The notes beneath the pieces were generated by a model, which was given only the letters and a program-made list of their open reading frames with translations, ran no database searches and was not told the origin of the DNA. The position numbers and the translations under genes are program-made. From Actinomadura nitritigenes (GTDB lineage Bacteria; Actinomycetota; Actinomycetes; Streptosporangiales; Streptosporangiaceae), in the NCBI RefSeq assembly GCF_017573545.1, contig NZ_JAGEOK010000007.1, positions 186,001 through 250,000 on the forward strand: 64,000 bases of DNA. The letters run 5' to 3'. The first letter of the stretch is position 1; the number at the start of each line of letters is the position of its first letter. Of this stretch, positions 26,309 to 33,636 are shown piece by piece.

Positions 26309-28758
26309 AACTGCCGGAGGCGCCGAGGGCCCAGCTCCGTGCGCGGACCCAGCGGACGTTCCAGGCGGAGAGCGACGCCGCGCACCGCGACGCCGGACAC
26401 GTCCGCCATGACCGGGTCCAGTTCGAGCCGCGCCACCTCCGGCAGGTCGTACCCGAGTCGGGACACCCGCAGCAGCAGCTCCTCCAGGGCCGCGACGTCC
26501 ACCGGCTGCGCGCCGCGATGGCCGAGCAGCAGCGGCGCCGTCCGGATCGCCCGGATCAGCTCCGCGGCCTCCACGTCGGTGAGGGGCCCCAGACGGTAGG
26601 CGCGGTCGTCGAGGAGGGCCGCGGTCTCGTCGGCCAGGCCGAAGGAGACGACGGCGCCGAACGACGGGTCCTCCATGGTCACGACCCGCGTCGGCACTCC
26701 CCCGCCGGCCGCGTCCCCCGAGACCTCGATGCCGTAGCAGCCGAGCAGCTCGGCGGCCTGCTCCGGCGTGGCCTTCACCGGATCGCCCGTCCCGAGCCAG
26801 TCCTCGACCAGCGCCCGCGCGCGCTTGCGGTCGATCCCCTCCAACTCCGGCACGCGGCCCGCCGGCGTCCGCCGCCACTGCGCGTACCGGACCACGTAGG
26901 CCAGCGCGCGGACGGCGTCCTCCGGCGCGGCATAGGACGGCACCGAGCCCTCCGCCGCCGTCCCGTCCGGGCCGGTGATCCGCAGATCGGCCGGCATGCC
27001 CTCCGACCCCAGGTAGGTCGCCACGATCGGCTTGCTGCCGCCCGCCGCCAGCCGCAGGATCTTCTCCGGGACGCGCACGTCGTACCCGCCGATCGTGGGC
27101 GGGGTGAACAGCGCCACGATCGCGTCCACGGAATCGTCGGCCAGCGCCTCCGCCAGCGCCGCCTCGTAGTCGTCGGCGTCCGCGCGGGGCCCCAGGTCGA
27201 CCCGCGGGCGGACCTCCAGGCCCAGCGCGGCCGCCGCGTCCTGCGCCAGCAGCCCCAGCGAGTCGGAGTTGTCGATGATCGCGATCCGGTCGCCCGACGG
27301 GAGCGGCTGGTAGGCCAGCAGCTGCGCCACGTCGAACAGCTCCGCCAGGTCCTCCACCCGGATCAGGCCGGCCTGCTGGAACAGCGCGCTCACCGCGTGG
27401 TCGGGAAGCGTCAGCGCGCGCGCCGCGTGCCCGATCGGGACGCCCTGCGTGCTGCGGCCGCTCTTCACCGCCACGATCGGCTTGCGGCGGCCCAGCCTGC
27501 GCGCCAGCCGCGCGAACTTGCGCGGGTTCCCCAGCGACTCCAGATAGAGCAGCACGGCCTTGGTCGCCGGGTCCTCCTCCCAGTACTGCATCAGGTCGTT
27601 GCCGGACACGTCCGCCCGGTTCCCCGCCGACACGAAGGTCGACAGGCCGAGGCCGCGCTCCGCCGTCCGCTGCAGGATCGCGATGCCGAGGGCGCCCGAC
27701 TGGGAGAAGAAGCCCACCGGGCCCCGGCCCGGCATCGTCGGCGCCAGCGTCGCGTTCAGCCGCACCTCCGGGTCCGTGTTGGCGATGCCCAGGCAGTTCG
27801 GGCCGACCACCCGCATCCCGTAGGCGCGGGCCAGCCGCACCAGCTCCTCCTGGTCCGCACGCCCCTCCGGACCCGTCTCGCCGAACCCCGACGACACGAC
27901 GACCAGGCCGCGCACGCCCTTCCCCGCGCACTGCTCCACGACCTCGCGGACCGCGTCCGCCCGCACCGCGACGACCGCGAGGTCCACGTCGTCGGGAATG
28001 TCCAGCACGGACGCGTAGGCCCGCACACCAGCCACCGCCGTCGCCGTCGGATGCACCGGGTACACCGGCCCGGTGAAGTCCCCGCTCAGCAGGTTCCGCA
28101 GGACGGTCTGCCCCACGCTGTGCTCCGCGCGGCTCGCACCGACCACCGCGACCGACGAGGGGAACAGCAGCCGCTGGATCGACCGCGACTCCGCCCGGTG
28201 CTCGCGCGCCGCCATCACCTCCACCGACGTCTCCGTCGGCTCCAGGTCCAGGACGAGCTCGATCACGCCCTCCTCGAACCGCTGCTCCGCCCGGTAGCCC
28301 GCCTCGCGGAACACCCGCGTCATCCGCCGGTTGTCCGGCAGCACGCTCGCCACGAACCGGCGCACGCCCCGCTCCCGCGCCGCCGCCGCGATGTGCTCCA
28401 GCAGCACCGCGCCCAGCCCCCGCCCCTGATGGGCGTCCTCCACCAGGAACGCGACCTCCGCCGTCTCCGGCCGGTCGTTCAGCAGGTCGTACCGGACGAC
28501 CGCCACCATCTCCTCGCCGATCGTGGCGATCAGCGCGACACGCCGGTCGTAGTCCACTCCCGTGAAGTGCTCGACCTCACGGTCCGTGAGGTAGGGGCGC
28601 GGCGAGAAGAAGCGGTAGTAGATCGTCTCCGGCGACAGCCGCGCGTAGAAGACCCGCAGGAGATCGGCGTCCTCGCTCCGGATGGGCCGCAGATGCGCCG
28701 TCCCGCCGTCGCTCAGGACGACGTCGGCCTCCCACTGGTCCGGATAACCCTCGGTCAC
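26305..28758 (-). CDS. GNAT acetyltransferase fused to ADP-forming acyl-CoA synthetase-like domains
   Basis: This 817-aa protein starts with a GNAT domain (residues about 1-170; motif A EDAHQGRGLGAVLLEH). A CoA-binding domain follows (SVAVVGASRAEHSVGQTVLRNL), then succinyl-CoA-synthetase-like ligase domains (VGPNCLGIAN, VGFFSQSGALG, AIVALFTPPTIGGYD) and a C-terminal ATP-grasp-like part. The set resembles acetate-CoA ligase (ADP-forming)/protein lysine acetyltransferases. It may couple acyl-CoA availability to protein acetylation. GTG 28758 was chosen by family start; no clear ribosome site exists and 28776 is possible. It is divergent from the PfkB kinase gene. Confidence 0.9.
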   Translation of the reverse strand: MTEGYPDQWEADVVLSDGGTAHLRPIRSEDADLLRVFYARLSPETIYYRFFSPRPYLTDREVEHFTGVDYDRRVALIATIGEEMVAVVRYDLLNDRPETAEVAFLVEDAHQGRGLGAVLLEHIAAAARERGVRRFVASVLPDNRRMTRVFREAGYRAEQRFEEGVIELVLDLEPTETSVEVMAAREHRAESRSIQRLLFPSSVAVVGASRAEHSVGQTVLRNLLSGDFTGPVYPVHPTATAVAGVRAYASVLDIPDDVDLAVVAVRADAVREVVEQCAGKGVRGLVVVSSGFGETGPEGRADQEELVRLARAYGMRVVGPNCLGIANTDPEVRLNATLAPTMPGRGPVGFFSQSGALGIAILQRTAERGLGLSTFVSAGNRADVSGNDLMQYWEEDPATKAVLLYLESLGNPRKFARLARRLGRRKPIVAVKSGRSTQGVPIGHAARALTLPDHAVSALFQQAGLIRVEDLAELFDVAQLLAYQPLPSGDRIAIIDNSDSLGLLAQDAAAALGLEVRPRVDLGPRADADDYEAALAEALADDSVDAIVALFTPPTIGGYDVRVPEKILRLAAGGSKPIVATYLGSEGMPADLRITGPDGTAAEGSVPSYAAPEDAVRALAYVVRYAQWRRTPAGRVPELEGIDRKRARALVEDWLGTGDPVKATPEQAAELLGCYGIEVSGDAAGGGVPTRVVTMEDPSFGAVVSFGLADETAALLDDRAYRLGPLTDVEAAELIRAIRTAPLLLGHRGAQPVDVAALEELLLRVSRLGYDLPEVARLELDPVMADVSGVAVRGVALRLERPLGPRTELGPRRLRQF

Positions 28759-28922
28759 GTACCGAGCGTAAGGCACGCGGCGCCGGCGGCACGCTGAGGG
28801 AAAAACCAGGGTTCCCGGGTTTCGCTGCGCGTTCGAGACCTAATCGGGGGCCAAGAGCTGTTACCGTCGTTCCACGCCCTGAAGCCGCTCGCGCGGGCCG
28901 TGTTGATCGAGGTGATGACTCC

Positions 28923-29846
28923 ATGACGCGCGTGGTCGTGGTCGGCGATCTCATGACAGACACCGTGGCTCGTGCCGCGTACCCTTTGGCGAAGGGCAGT
29001 GACACGCCCGCCGCCGTGACGACCCATGGGGGAGGATCGGGCGCCAACGTCGCGTCCTGGCTCGCCCTGGAGGGGATCGAGGTCGCCTTCGTCGGCCGCC
29101 GAGGCTCCGACATCGCGGGCCGCAACCGGGACATGGAGCTGATGGGGTACGGCGTCGACGCCCGCCTCGTCATGGACCAGGAGCGCCCCACGGGCACCTG
29201 CGTGGTCATGGTCACCCACAAGGGCGACCGCACCATGCTGTCCGACCCGGGCGCCAACGCGGCCCTCCTCCCCGAGGACATCGAGCGCTGCAAGGACCTG
29301 TTCTCGCAGGGCACCCACCTGCACATGTCCGGGTACTCGCTGATCAACGAGGGCTCGCGCAAGGCCGCCATCCACACCCTCGAACTCGCCCGCCAGGCGC
29401 AGATGTCGGTGTCGGTCGACGGCGGCTCGTCCTCCCCGCTCAAGCGGATGGGCGCCGAGCCGTTCCTGGAGTGGACGCAGGGCGCCCGTCTCCTGGTGGT
29501 CACCGGCAAGGAGGCCGAGATCCTCACCGGCCGCGAGAACCCGGCCGCCGCCGCCAAGGTGCTCACCGCCTGGTACCCGCAGGTCGTCATCAAGGTCGGC
29601 GCCGACGGGGCCCTCTGGTACACCAACGGCCGCCCCGAACCCGTCACCGTCGCCGCCGAACCGGTCGAGAAGGTCGTCGACGGCACCGGCGCCGGCGACG
29701 CGTTCATCGCCGGGTTCCTGCCGCCCTGGCTGGACGGCAAGCAGCCCGCCGACGCCCTCACCGCCGGCTGCCGTCTCGCCGCCCAGGCCACCCAGCACCT
29801 CGGCGCCCGCCCGTCCCTCGACGTGGTCGACAACCAGATCAAGTAA
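28923..29846 (+). CDS. PfkB-family sugar or nucleoside kinase
   Basis: This 307-aa kinase of the ribokinase fold has the first signature region GGGSGANVASWLALEG and the C-terminal anion-hole/catalytic-base motif DGTGAGDAFIAGFLP. THKGDRTMLSDPGAN in the middle is typical of ribokinase or 2-keto-3-deoxygluconate kinase relatives. The substrate is not readable from sequence. GAGGTGATGACTCC precedes the ATG. It is monocistronic and divergent from the synthetase gene across a 164-base gap. Confidence 0.93.
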   Translation: MTRVVVVGDLMTDTVARAAYPLAKGSDTPAAVTTHGGGSGANVASWLALEGIEVAFVGRRGSDIAGRNRDMELMGYGVDARLVMDQERPTGTCVVMVTHKGDRTMLSDPGANAALLPEDIERCKDLFSQGTHLHMSGYSLINEGSRKAAIHTLELARQAQMSVSVDGGSSSPLKRMGAEPFLEWTQGARLLVVTGKEAEILTGRENPAAAAKVLTAWYPQVVIKVGADGALWYTNGRPEPVTVAAEPVEKVVDGTGAGDAFIAGFLPPWLDGKQPADALTAGCRLAAQATQHLGARPSLDVVDNQIK

Positions 29847-29912
29847 GGGTGTTGGCCAAGGGGGCGCCCTGTTGATCCAGGGGCGACCTCGTGGAACCCC
29901 CGTCGCGGCTGG

Positions 29913-30006
29913 CAGGCTGTTTCCGCTCCGCTAGCGCTCCGCGGCATAACAGCCTGTCCGCCGTCGGGCATGCCTGCTCCGCTCGCTGCACTCGCTCCGC
30001 GTGCCC
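29913..30006. repeat. Two adjacent palindromic hairpins with similar loops
   Basis: CAGGCTGTT (29913-29921) pairs with AACAGCCTG (29948-29956), and GGGCATGC (29966-29973) pairs, with one G-T wobble, with GCGTGCCC (29999-30006). The loops share the CCGCTCnnCT and GCTCCGC words. They lie 67 bases after the kinase stop, between convergent genes, so they may act as terminators or be a dispersed intergenic element. Confidence 0.55.
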
Positions 30007-30112
30007 GCCCGTGGCGATGGCTGGGCTCTACTCCTCCGCGCCCTTGTCCAACCACCTCCCCGCACCCTCGCCCGCCCGGCCCTCCGCACCCTCGCTCGAT
30101 CGGCTTGGCGGG

Positions 30113-31150
30113 TCAGGCCAGGGGGGTGTAGGTGCGGACGTCCTCGTGGACGGCGGCCCAGAGGCGGTTCAGCGGATGGCCGGCGTCGTAGCGCTCCAGG
30201 TCGGCCCGGCGGACGAAGGCGCCGGTCATCAGCTCGGCCTTCGGTTCCAGGTCGTCGTGCAGTCCGATGGCGCGCAGCGGGACGGCGTCCGGGTCGTCGC
30301 GGCCCGCCATCCCGCGCCCGATCGAACCGGTGACGATCATGCAGCCGCGGACGAAGCCGGAGCGCAGCAGGGACAGTCCGTAGTGCACGTCGTCGATGTC
30401 AGCAACGACGTTCAGCCGGTCCCGGAACGCGGGCCCGTACCAGGTGGCCAGCAGATCGGCGACCAGGCCGGCGGGCGGCAGCACCAGCGGCACGCGGCCC
30501 AGCCGGCTCGTGCGGACCGGTCCGTCGGGCAGTTCGCTCTCCGGCAGGTTGGTGAGCAGCAGCGCCTGCCCGCGCGCGTACTCGATGACCTCGTACTCCT
30601 TCAGCCGCTCGTCGCCCTCCGGCGTGCTGACGATGCTGCCGCACACCAGGTCGACCTGCTTCGTCTCCAGCCGGGACCACAGGTCCTTCGTGCGGACGTG
30701 CGCCACCTTGAACTCGACCTCGCGCTGGCGGAACTCCTCGGACACCCGCGCCCAGGCCCGCGACACGATCGGCAGCGTGAACTCGGTGGTGCCGACCGTC
30801 AGCATCCGGCCCAGGCGGCGGCGGCTCCAGTGGATCGACTCCAGCCAGTTCTCGATCGTCGTCCGCGCCAGCTCCACCGTCGTCTCGCCGGTCGGCGTGA
30901 ACAGGAAGTCCTTCCCGCGCCCCTGCCGGACGGTCAGCACCTCCCCGCACAGCGCCTGGCTGTTGCGGTTCAACGTGTCGAGCTGCTTCTGGACGCTGGA
31001 CTGCTCCCGCCCGAGCGCCCGGGCGGCGCGCAGCGCGGACCCCGTCTCGTGCACCACCAGCAGCGTGCGGAGCTGGTCGAACGTGGCATCCAGCAGACCG
31101 GGCGGGCAGTCGAGGAGCGCGTCGAGGGTCGATGACACGGGGAGGGACAC
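30113..31150 (-). CDS. LysR-like transcriptional regulator (divergent family member)
   Basis: This 345-aa regulator has an N-terminal winged helix-turn-helix of LysR type (TFDQLRTLLVVHETGSALRAARALGREQSSVQKQLDTLNR). A periplasmic-binding-like effector domain follows (RMLTVGTTEFTLPIVSRAW, then QVDLVCGSIVSTPEG and LPLV-type strands). The linker VRQGRGKDFLFTPTGET replaces the usual LysR linker. GGAGG lies 9 bases before the GTG at 31150. A strong palindrome lies upstream at 31198-31223, and a tiny ORF is divergent, the usual LysR autoregulation layout. The effector is unknown. Confidence 0.87.
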   Translation of the reverse strand: MSLPVSSTLDALLDCPPGLLDATFDQLRTLLVVHETGSALRAARALGREQSSVQKQLDTLNRNSQALCGEVLTVRQGRGKDFLFTPTGETTVELARTTIENWLESIHWSRRRLGRMLTVGTTEFTLPIVSRAWARVSEEFRQREVEFKVAHVRTKDLWSRLETKQVDLVCGSIVSTPEGDERLKEYEVIEYARGQALLLTNLPESELPDGPVRTSRLGRVPLVLPPAGLVADLLATWYGPAFRDRLNVVADIDDVHYGLSLLRSGFVRGCMIVTGSIGRGMAGRDDPDAVPLRAIGLHDDLEPKAELMTGAFVRRADLERYDAGHPLNRLWAAVHEDVRTYTPLA

Positions 31151-31197
31151 TACTACCTGCCTCCTTCGTCCCGCCGAAATGGCCGTCCGTTCATCTG

Positions 31198-31223
31198 AGC
31201 GGGAAATGATGACATTTCCCGCT
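31198..31223. promoter_or_regulatory. Perfect palindrome in the LysR-gene divergent promoter region
   Basis: AGCGGGAAATG (31198-31208) and CATTTCCCGCT (31213-31223) are perfect 11-base arms around ATGA. The site lies 48 bases upstream of the LysR-type start in an AT-richer stretch of the 31151-31321 gap, so it is a good candidate operator for that regulator. Confidence 0.7.
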
Positions 31224-31321
31224 GAACTTATCTCAAGATGTTCTCTCAAACAGCTGGACAGGGTTTTCTAACCTCTAGAACACTTTCTCCCGTTGCCACC
31301 CGTACCCGAGGAAGCAGATCC

Positions 31322-31531
31322 GTGACGCCGACCGCCCCCGCGCCCTCCGTCCCGTCGACCGACGGCGAGCCGCCGGAGAAGATCGCCGTCCCGGTGCTGC
31401 CCTCGGCCGCCCCGCAGCATCCGGGCGACCGGCTCGTGTACTCGGGAGTGCGGGACGAGCCCGCCGGGCGGCGCAGCCACCGGCCCCGCCCATCGGGCGG
31501 CGGCCGCCGAGGCCTCGGGGTCCACCCCTAG
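31322..31531 (+). CDS. Small hypothetical protein divergent from the LysR-type regulator
   Basis: This 69-aa frame (VTPTAPAPSVPSTDGEPPEK, then IAVPVLPSAAPQHPGDRLVY) starts at a GTG 8 bases after GAGGAA. It is Pro/Ser-rich with an Arg-rich end (GRRSHRPRPSGGGRRG) and has no signal or membrane segment. The ribosome site and the divergent position next to a regulator are the only support; I recognise no family. Confidence 0.4.
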   Translation: MTPTAPAPSVPSTDGEPPEKIAVPVLPSAAPQHPGDRLVYSGVRDEPAGRRSHRPRPSGGGRRGLGVHP

Positions 31532-32668
31532 AGGCCGCATCGACCCCGGTTCGCCGCGGCTCTTCTCCGCCGCGGCGCCCGGACCGGTCGCCGGTCCGTG
31601 CGCGGGGCCGCGCGCACGGGCCGGTCCACCATCTCCGCCCGCGCCTACAGGGGCGCGCGGGCGGCGTCCTCGCGGTCATGGCCGGGCCGCTCCCCGCCTC
31701 ACCCGCGGGCCCGGCCGACCAAGAGAACGACCACCCGCCTCACCGCCCCGAACAGGTACTCCTTGAACAGCGCCCTGCCCCTCCTGGCGCAAGGGTTCGC
31801 CGTAGGCCAGATCCCGGCAGGCGCGCCCGGCTGAGAAGCACTCCCCCAGCCTCCCCCTGGAGCGGCGCCCATCGACGGCGCCTACCCAGGACACCAGCCA
31901 AGGTGGGCATCGAGGGCACGCGTCCGTGGCGGAGGACGTGGAGCGAGGGCGGGCGTAGAGAGCCGGCGTCAAGAGCGCCCGAAGGCGGGCATCCGTGGCG
32001 AGGGGAGAGGCGCGGCCCCAAGGGCGGGCGTCGAGAGCCGACGTCAAGGGGCGGCGCCGAAGCGCCCGCCGAAAATGGGCGTAGAGGGTCGGCTTCGCGG
32101 GTCGACGGCGCCGCGGGTCGACGGCGCAGGTCGGCACCACAGGCACCCGCCGAAGGCGCCAGCCGAGGGGCGACGACTAGTGCGCCCGTCGAAGCTGAAT
32201 GTCCGTGGCGGGCGTCAAGGGTCGACACCAAGGGCGGGCGTCAAGAGCCGACGCCAAGGGGCGCCGCCGAAGCGCCCGCCGGAAGTGGGCTCCGGGGCGG
32301 GGACGAGGGCCGGGGGGCGAAGGTCGGCGTCAAAAGGCGCCAGCCGAGGCGGGGGCGAGGGGCGACCTCAGGGGCGCCCGTCGAAAGTGAACGTCCGTGG
32401 CGAGCGCCAAGGGTCGGCGCCGAAGCGTCCGCCGAAGGTCAACGTCGAAGGTGAGGGTCCGTGGCGGGCGTCGAGGGTCGGCGTCGAAGGTGGGCGTCCG
32501 TGGCGGGGTCGAGGGTGGGGGCGTGGATAGGGGGTTGGTTTCGTTGGCGGGTCGGGTGGGACGTTCGGGGTTGCGGGGGAACAGAGCGCGCGTCGTCCGG
32601 CTTGCCACCTACGCCGGCGGTGAGCGCCCGGACCGGGCGCCCGCACACGACCGAAGGAGAGAGCCGTC
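31532..32668. other. 1.1-kb gene-poor region before the quinone oxidoreductase gene
   Basis: No frame here has both a ribosome site and a credible protein; the open frames are Arg/Gly/Pro-rich shadows of GC bias. The first 370 bases show nothing I can name. From about 31900 to 32520 the sequence is a degenerate repeat field, listed separately. The last 140 bases become less repetitive and end in the ribosome site GAAGGAGAGAG of the next gene. Confidence 0.7.
31900..32520. repeat. Degenerate GC-rich repeat field
   Basis: A 51-base block at 32021-32071 recurs at 32231-32281 with 3 mismatches, 210 bases apart. A second block beginning AGGCGCCAGCCGAGG at about 32153 recurs at about 32335. The word TCCGTGGCG occurs at least six times between 31923 and 32500, and the last two copies are 39 bases apart. 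The words GGGCGTCAAGGGTCG and CGCCGAAGCG also recur. Copies are imperfect and unevenly spaced, so this looks like an ageing minisatellite, not a CRISPR. Confidence 0.8.
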
Positions 32669-33574
32669 ATGCGTGCTGTCATATTCGCCGAGTACGGTGC
32701 CCCATCCGTCTTGGAGGTGGTGGAGACCGAACGGCCCGAGCCCGGGCCCGGACAGGTGCGGGTGGCCGTCCGCGCCGCCGGGGTGAACCCGATCGACGTC
32801 AAGCTGCGTTCGGGGATCATGTCGGGCGGCGAGTCGCTCGCGGCGCCCCGTGCCCTCGGCTTCGAGGTCTCCGGCGTCGTGGACGCCGTGGGGGACGGGG
32901 TCGCGGACGCGGCGGTGGGCGACGCCGTCGCGGGGTGGCCGGTCGGCGGCGGCTACGCCGAGTACGCGCTGATGTCCGTCTACGCGGCGAAGCCGGACGC
33001 CCTGACCTGGGAGCAGGCGGCGGTGCTGCCCGTGGCGGGCGAGGCGGCGGTGCGCTCGCTGCGCGCGCTCAAGATCGACCGCGGGGAGACCCTGCTGATC
33101 AACGGTGCGTCCGGCGCCGTGGGCGCCCTCGCGACGCAGATCGCCGTTGCCGACGGCCTCACCGTCATCGGCACGGCGGGCGCGGCGAACCTGGACCGGG
33201 TGCGGGCGTTGGGGGCGACCGCCACCACCTACGGCCCCGGCCTGGCCGACCGCGTTCGCGAGTTGGCACCGCAGGGGGTGGACGCGGTGCTGGACGCGGC
33301 CGGGCACGGGGCGCTCCCGGACGCGATCGCCCTGCGCGGCGGCGTGGACCGCGTGGTGACGATCGCCGACCCCGCCGCCTTCGACCTGGGCGTGCCGTTC
33401 CTGTCCGGCGGCCCGGAGGACCAGACGGCGGAGGTGCTGCGCACGCTGCTGGAGGCGGCGGTGCAGGGGCGGATCACCCCGCCCGCGCCTCACGGCATGG
33501 CGCTCGACCAGGCCGCGCAGGCGCACGAGCGGGTGGAGAAGGGCGGAGCGGGGAAGATCGTGCTGATCCCCTGA
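32669..33574 (+). CDS. NADP-dependent quinone oxidoreductase-like protein (zinc-free MDR family)
   Basis: This 301-aa cytosolic oxidoreductase has an N-terminal GroES-like domain (GPGQVRVAVRAAGVNPIDVKLRSG) and a Rossmann domain with the nucleotide motif LLINGASGAVGALATQIA. It lacks the zinc-ligand cysteines of alcohol dehydrogenases, as in quinone oxidoreductases and enoyl reductases. The C-terminus MALDQAAQAHERVEKGGAGKIVLIP is standard. GAAGGAGAGAGCC precedes the ATG. It is monocistronic, with a terminator immediately after its stop. Confidence 0.93.
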   Translation: MRAVIFAEYGAPSVLEVVETERPEPGPGQVRVAVRAAGVNPIDVKLRSGIMSGGESLAAPRALGFEVSGVVDAVGDGVADAAVGDAVAGWPVGGGYAEYALMSVYAAKPDALTWEQAAVLPVAGEAAVRSLRALKIDRGETLLINGASGAVGALATQIAVADGLTVIGTAGAANLDRVRALGATATTYGPGLADRVRELAPQGVDAVLDAAGHGALPDAIALRGGVDRVVTIADPAAFDLGVPFLSGGPEDQTAEVLRTLLEAAVQGRITPPAPHGMALDQAAQAHERVEKGGAGKIVLIP

Positions 33575-33608
33575 GGCGCCGCCCGCCGGTGCCATGGCGG
33601 GCGGCGCC
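33575..33608. terminator. Bidirectional terminator between oxidoreductase and RecQ-like genes
   Basis: A perfect 13-bp stem, GGCGCCGCCCGCC (33575-33587) with GGCGGGCGGCGCC (33596-33608), encloses an 8-base loop. It starts at the base after the oxidoreductase stop and lies 28 bases past the convergent helicase stop. Confidence 0.8.
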
Positions 33609-33636
33609 CGCCATGGCTCTCTGCCCGGAGGGCGGG

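Noticed and set aside
29913..30006. 6C RNA (two hairpins with C-rich loops)
   Set aside because: The loops lack the runs of six cytosines that define the motif, although two tandem hairpins are present.
29891..31135. 414-codon plus-strand frame over the LysR-type gene
   Set aside because: Antisense shadow; the minus-strand frame has clear helix-turn-helix and effector motifs.
31900..32520. CRISPR array
   Set aside because: Repeats are degenerate, unevenly spaced and longer than CRISPR units, spacers are not unique, and no cas gene is in the window.
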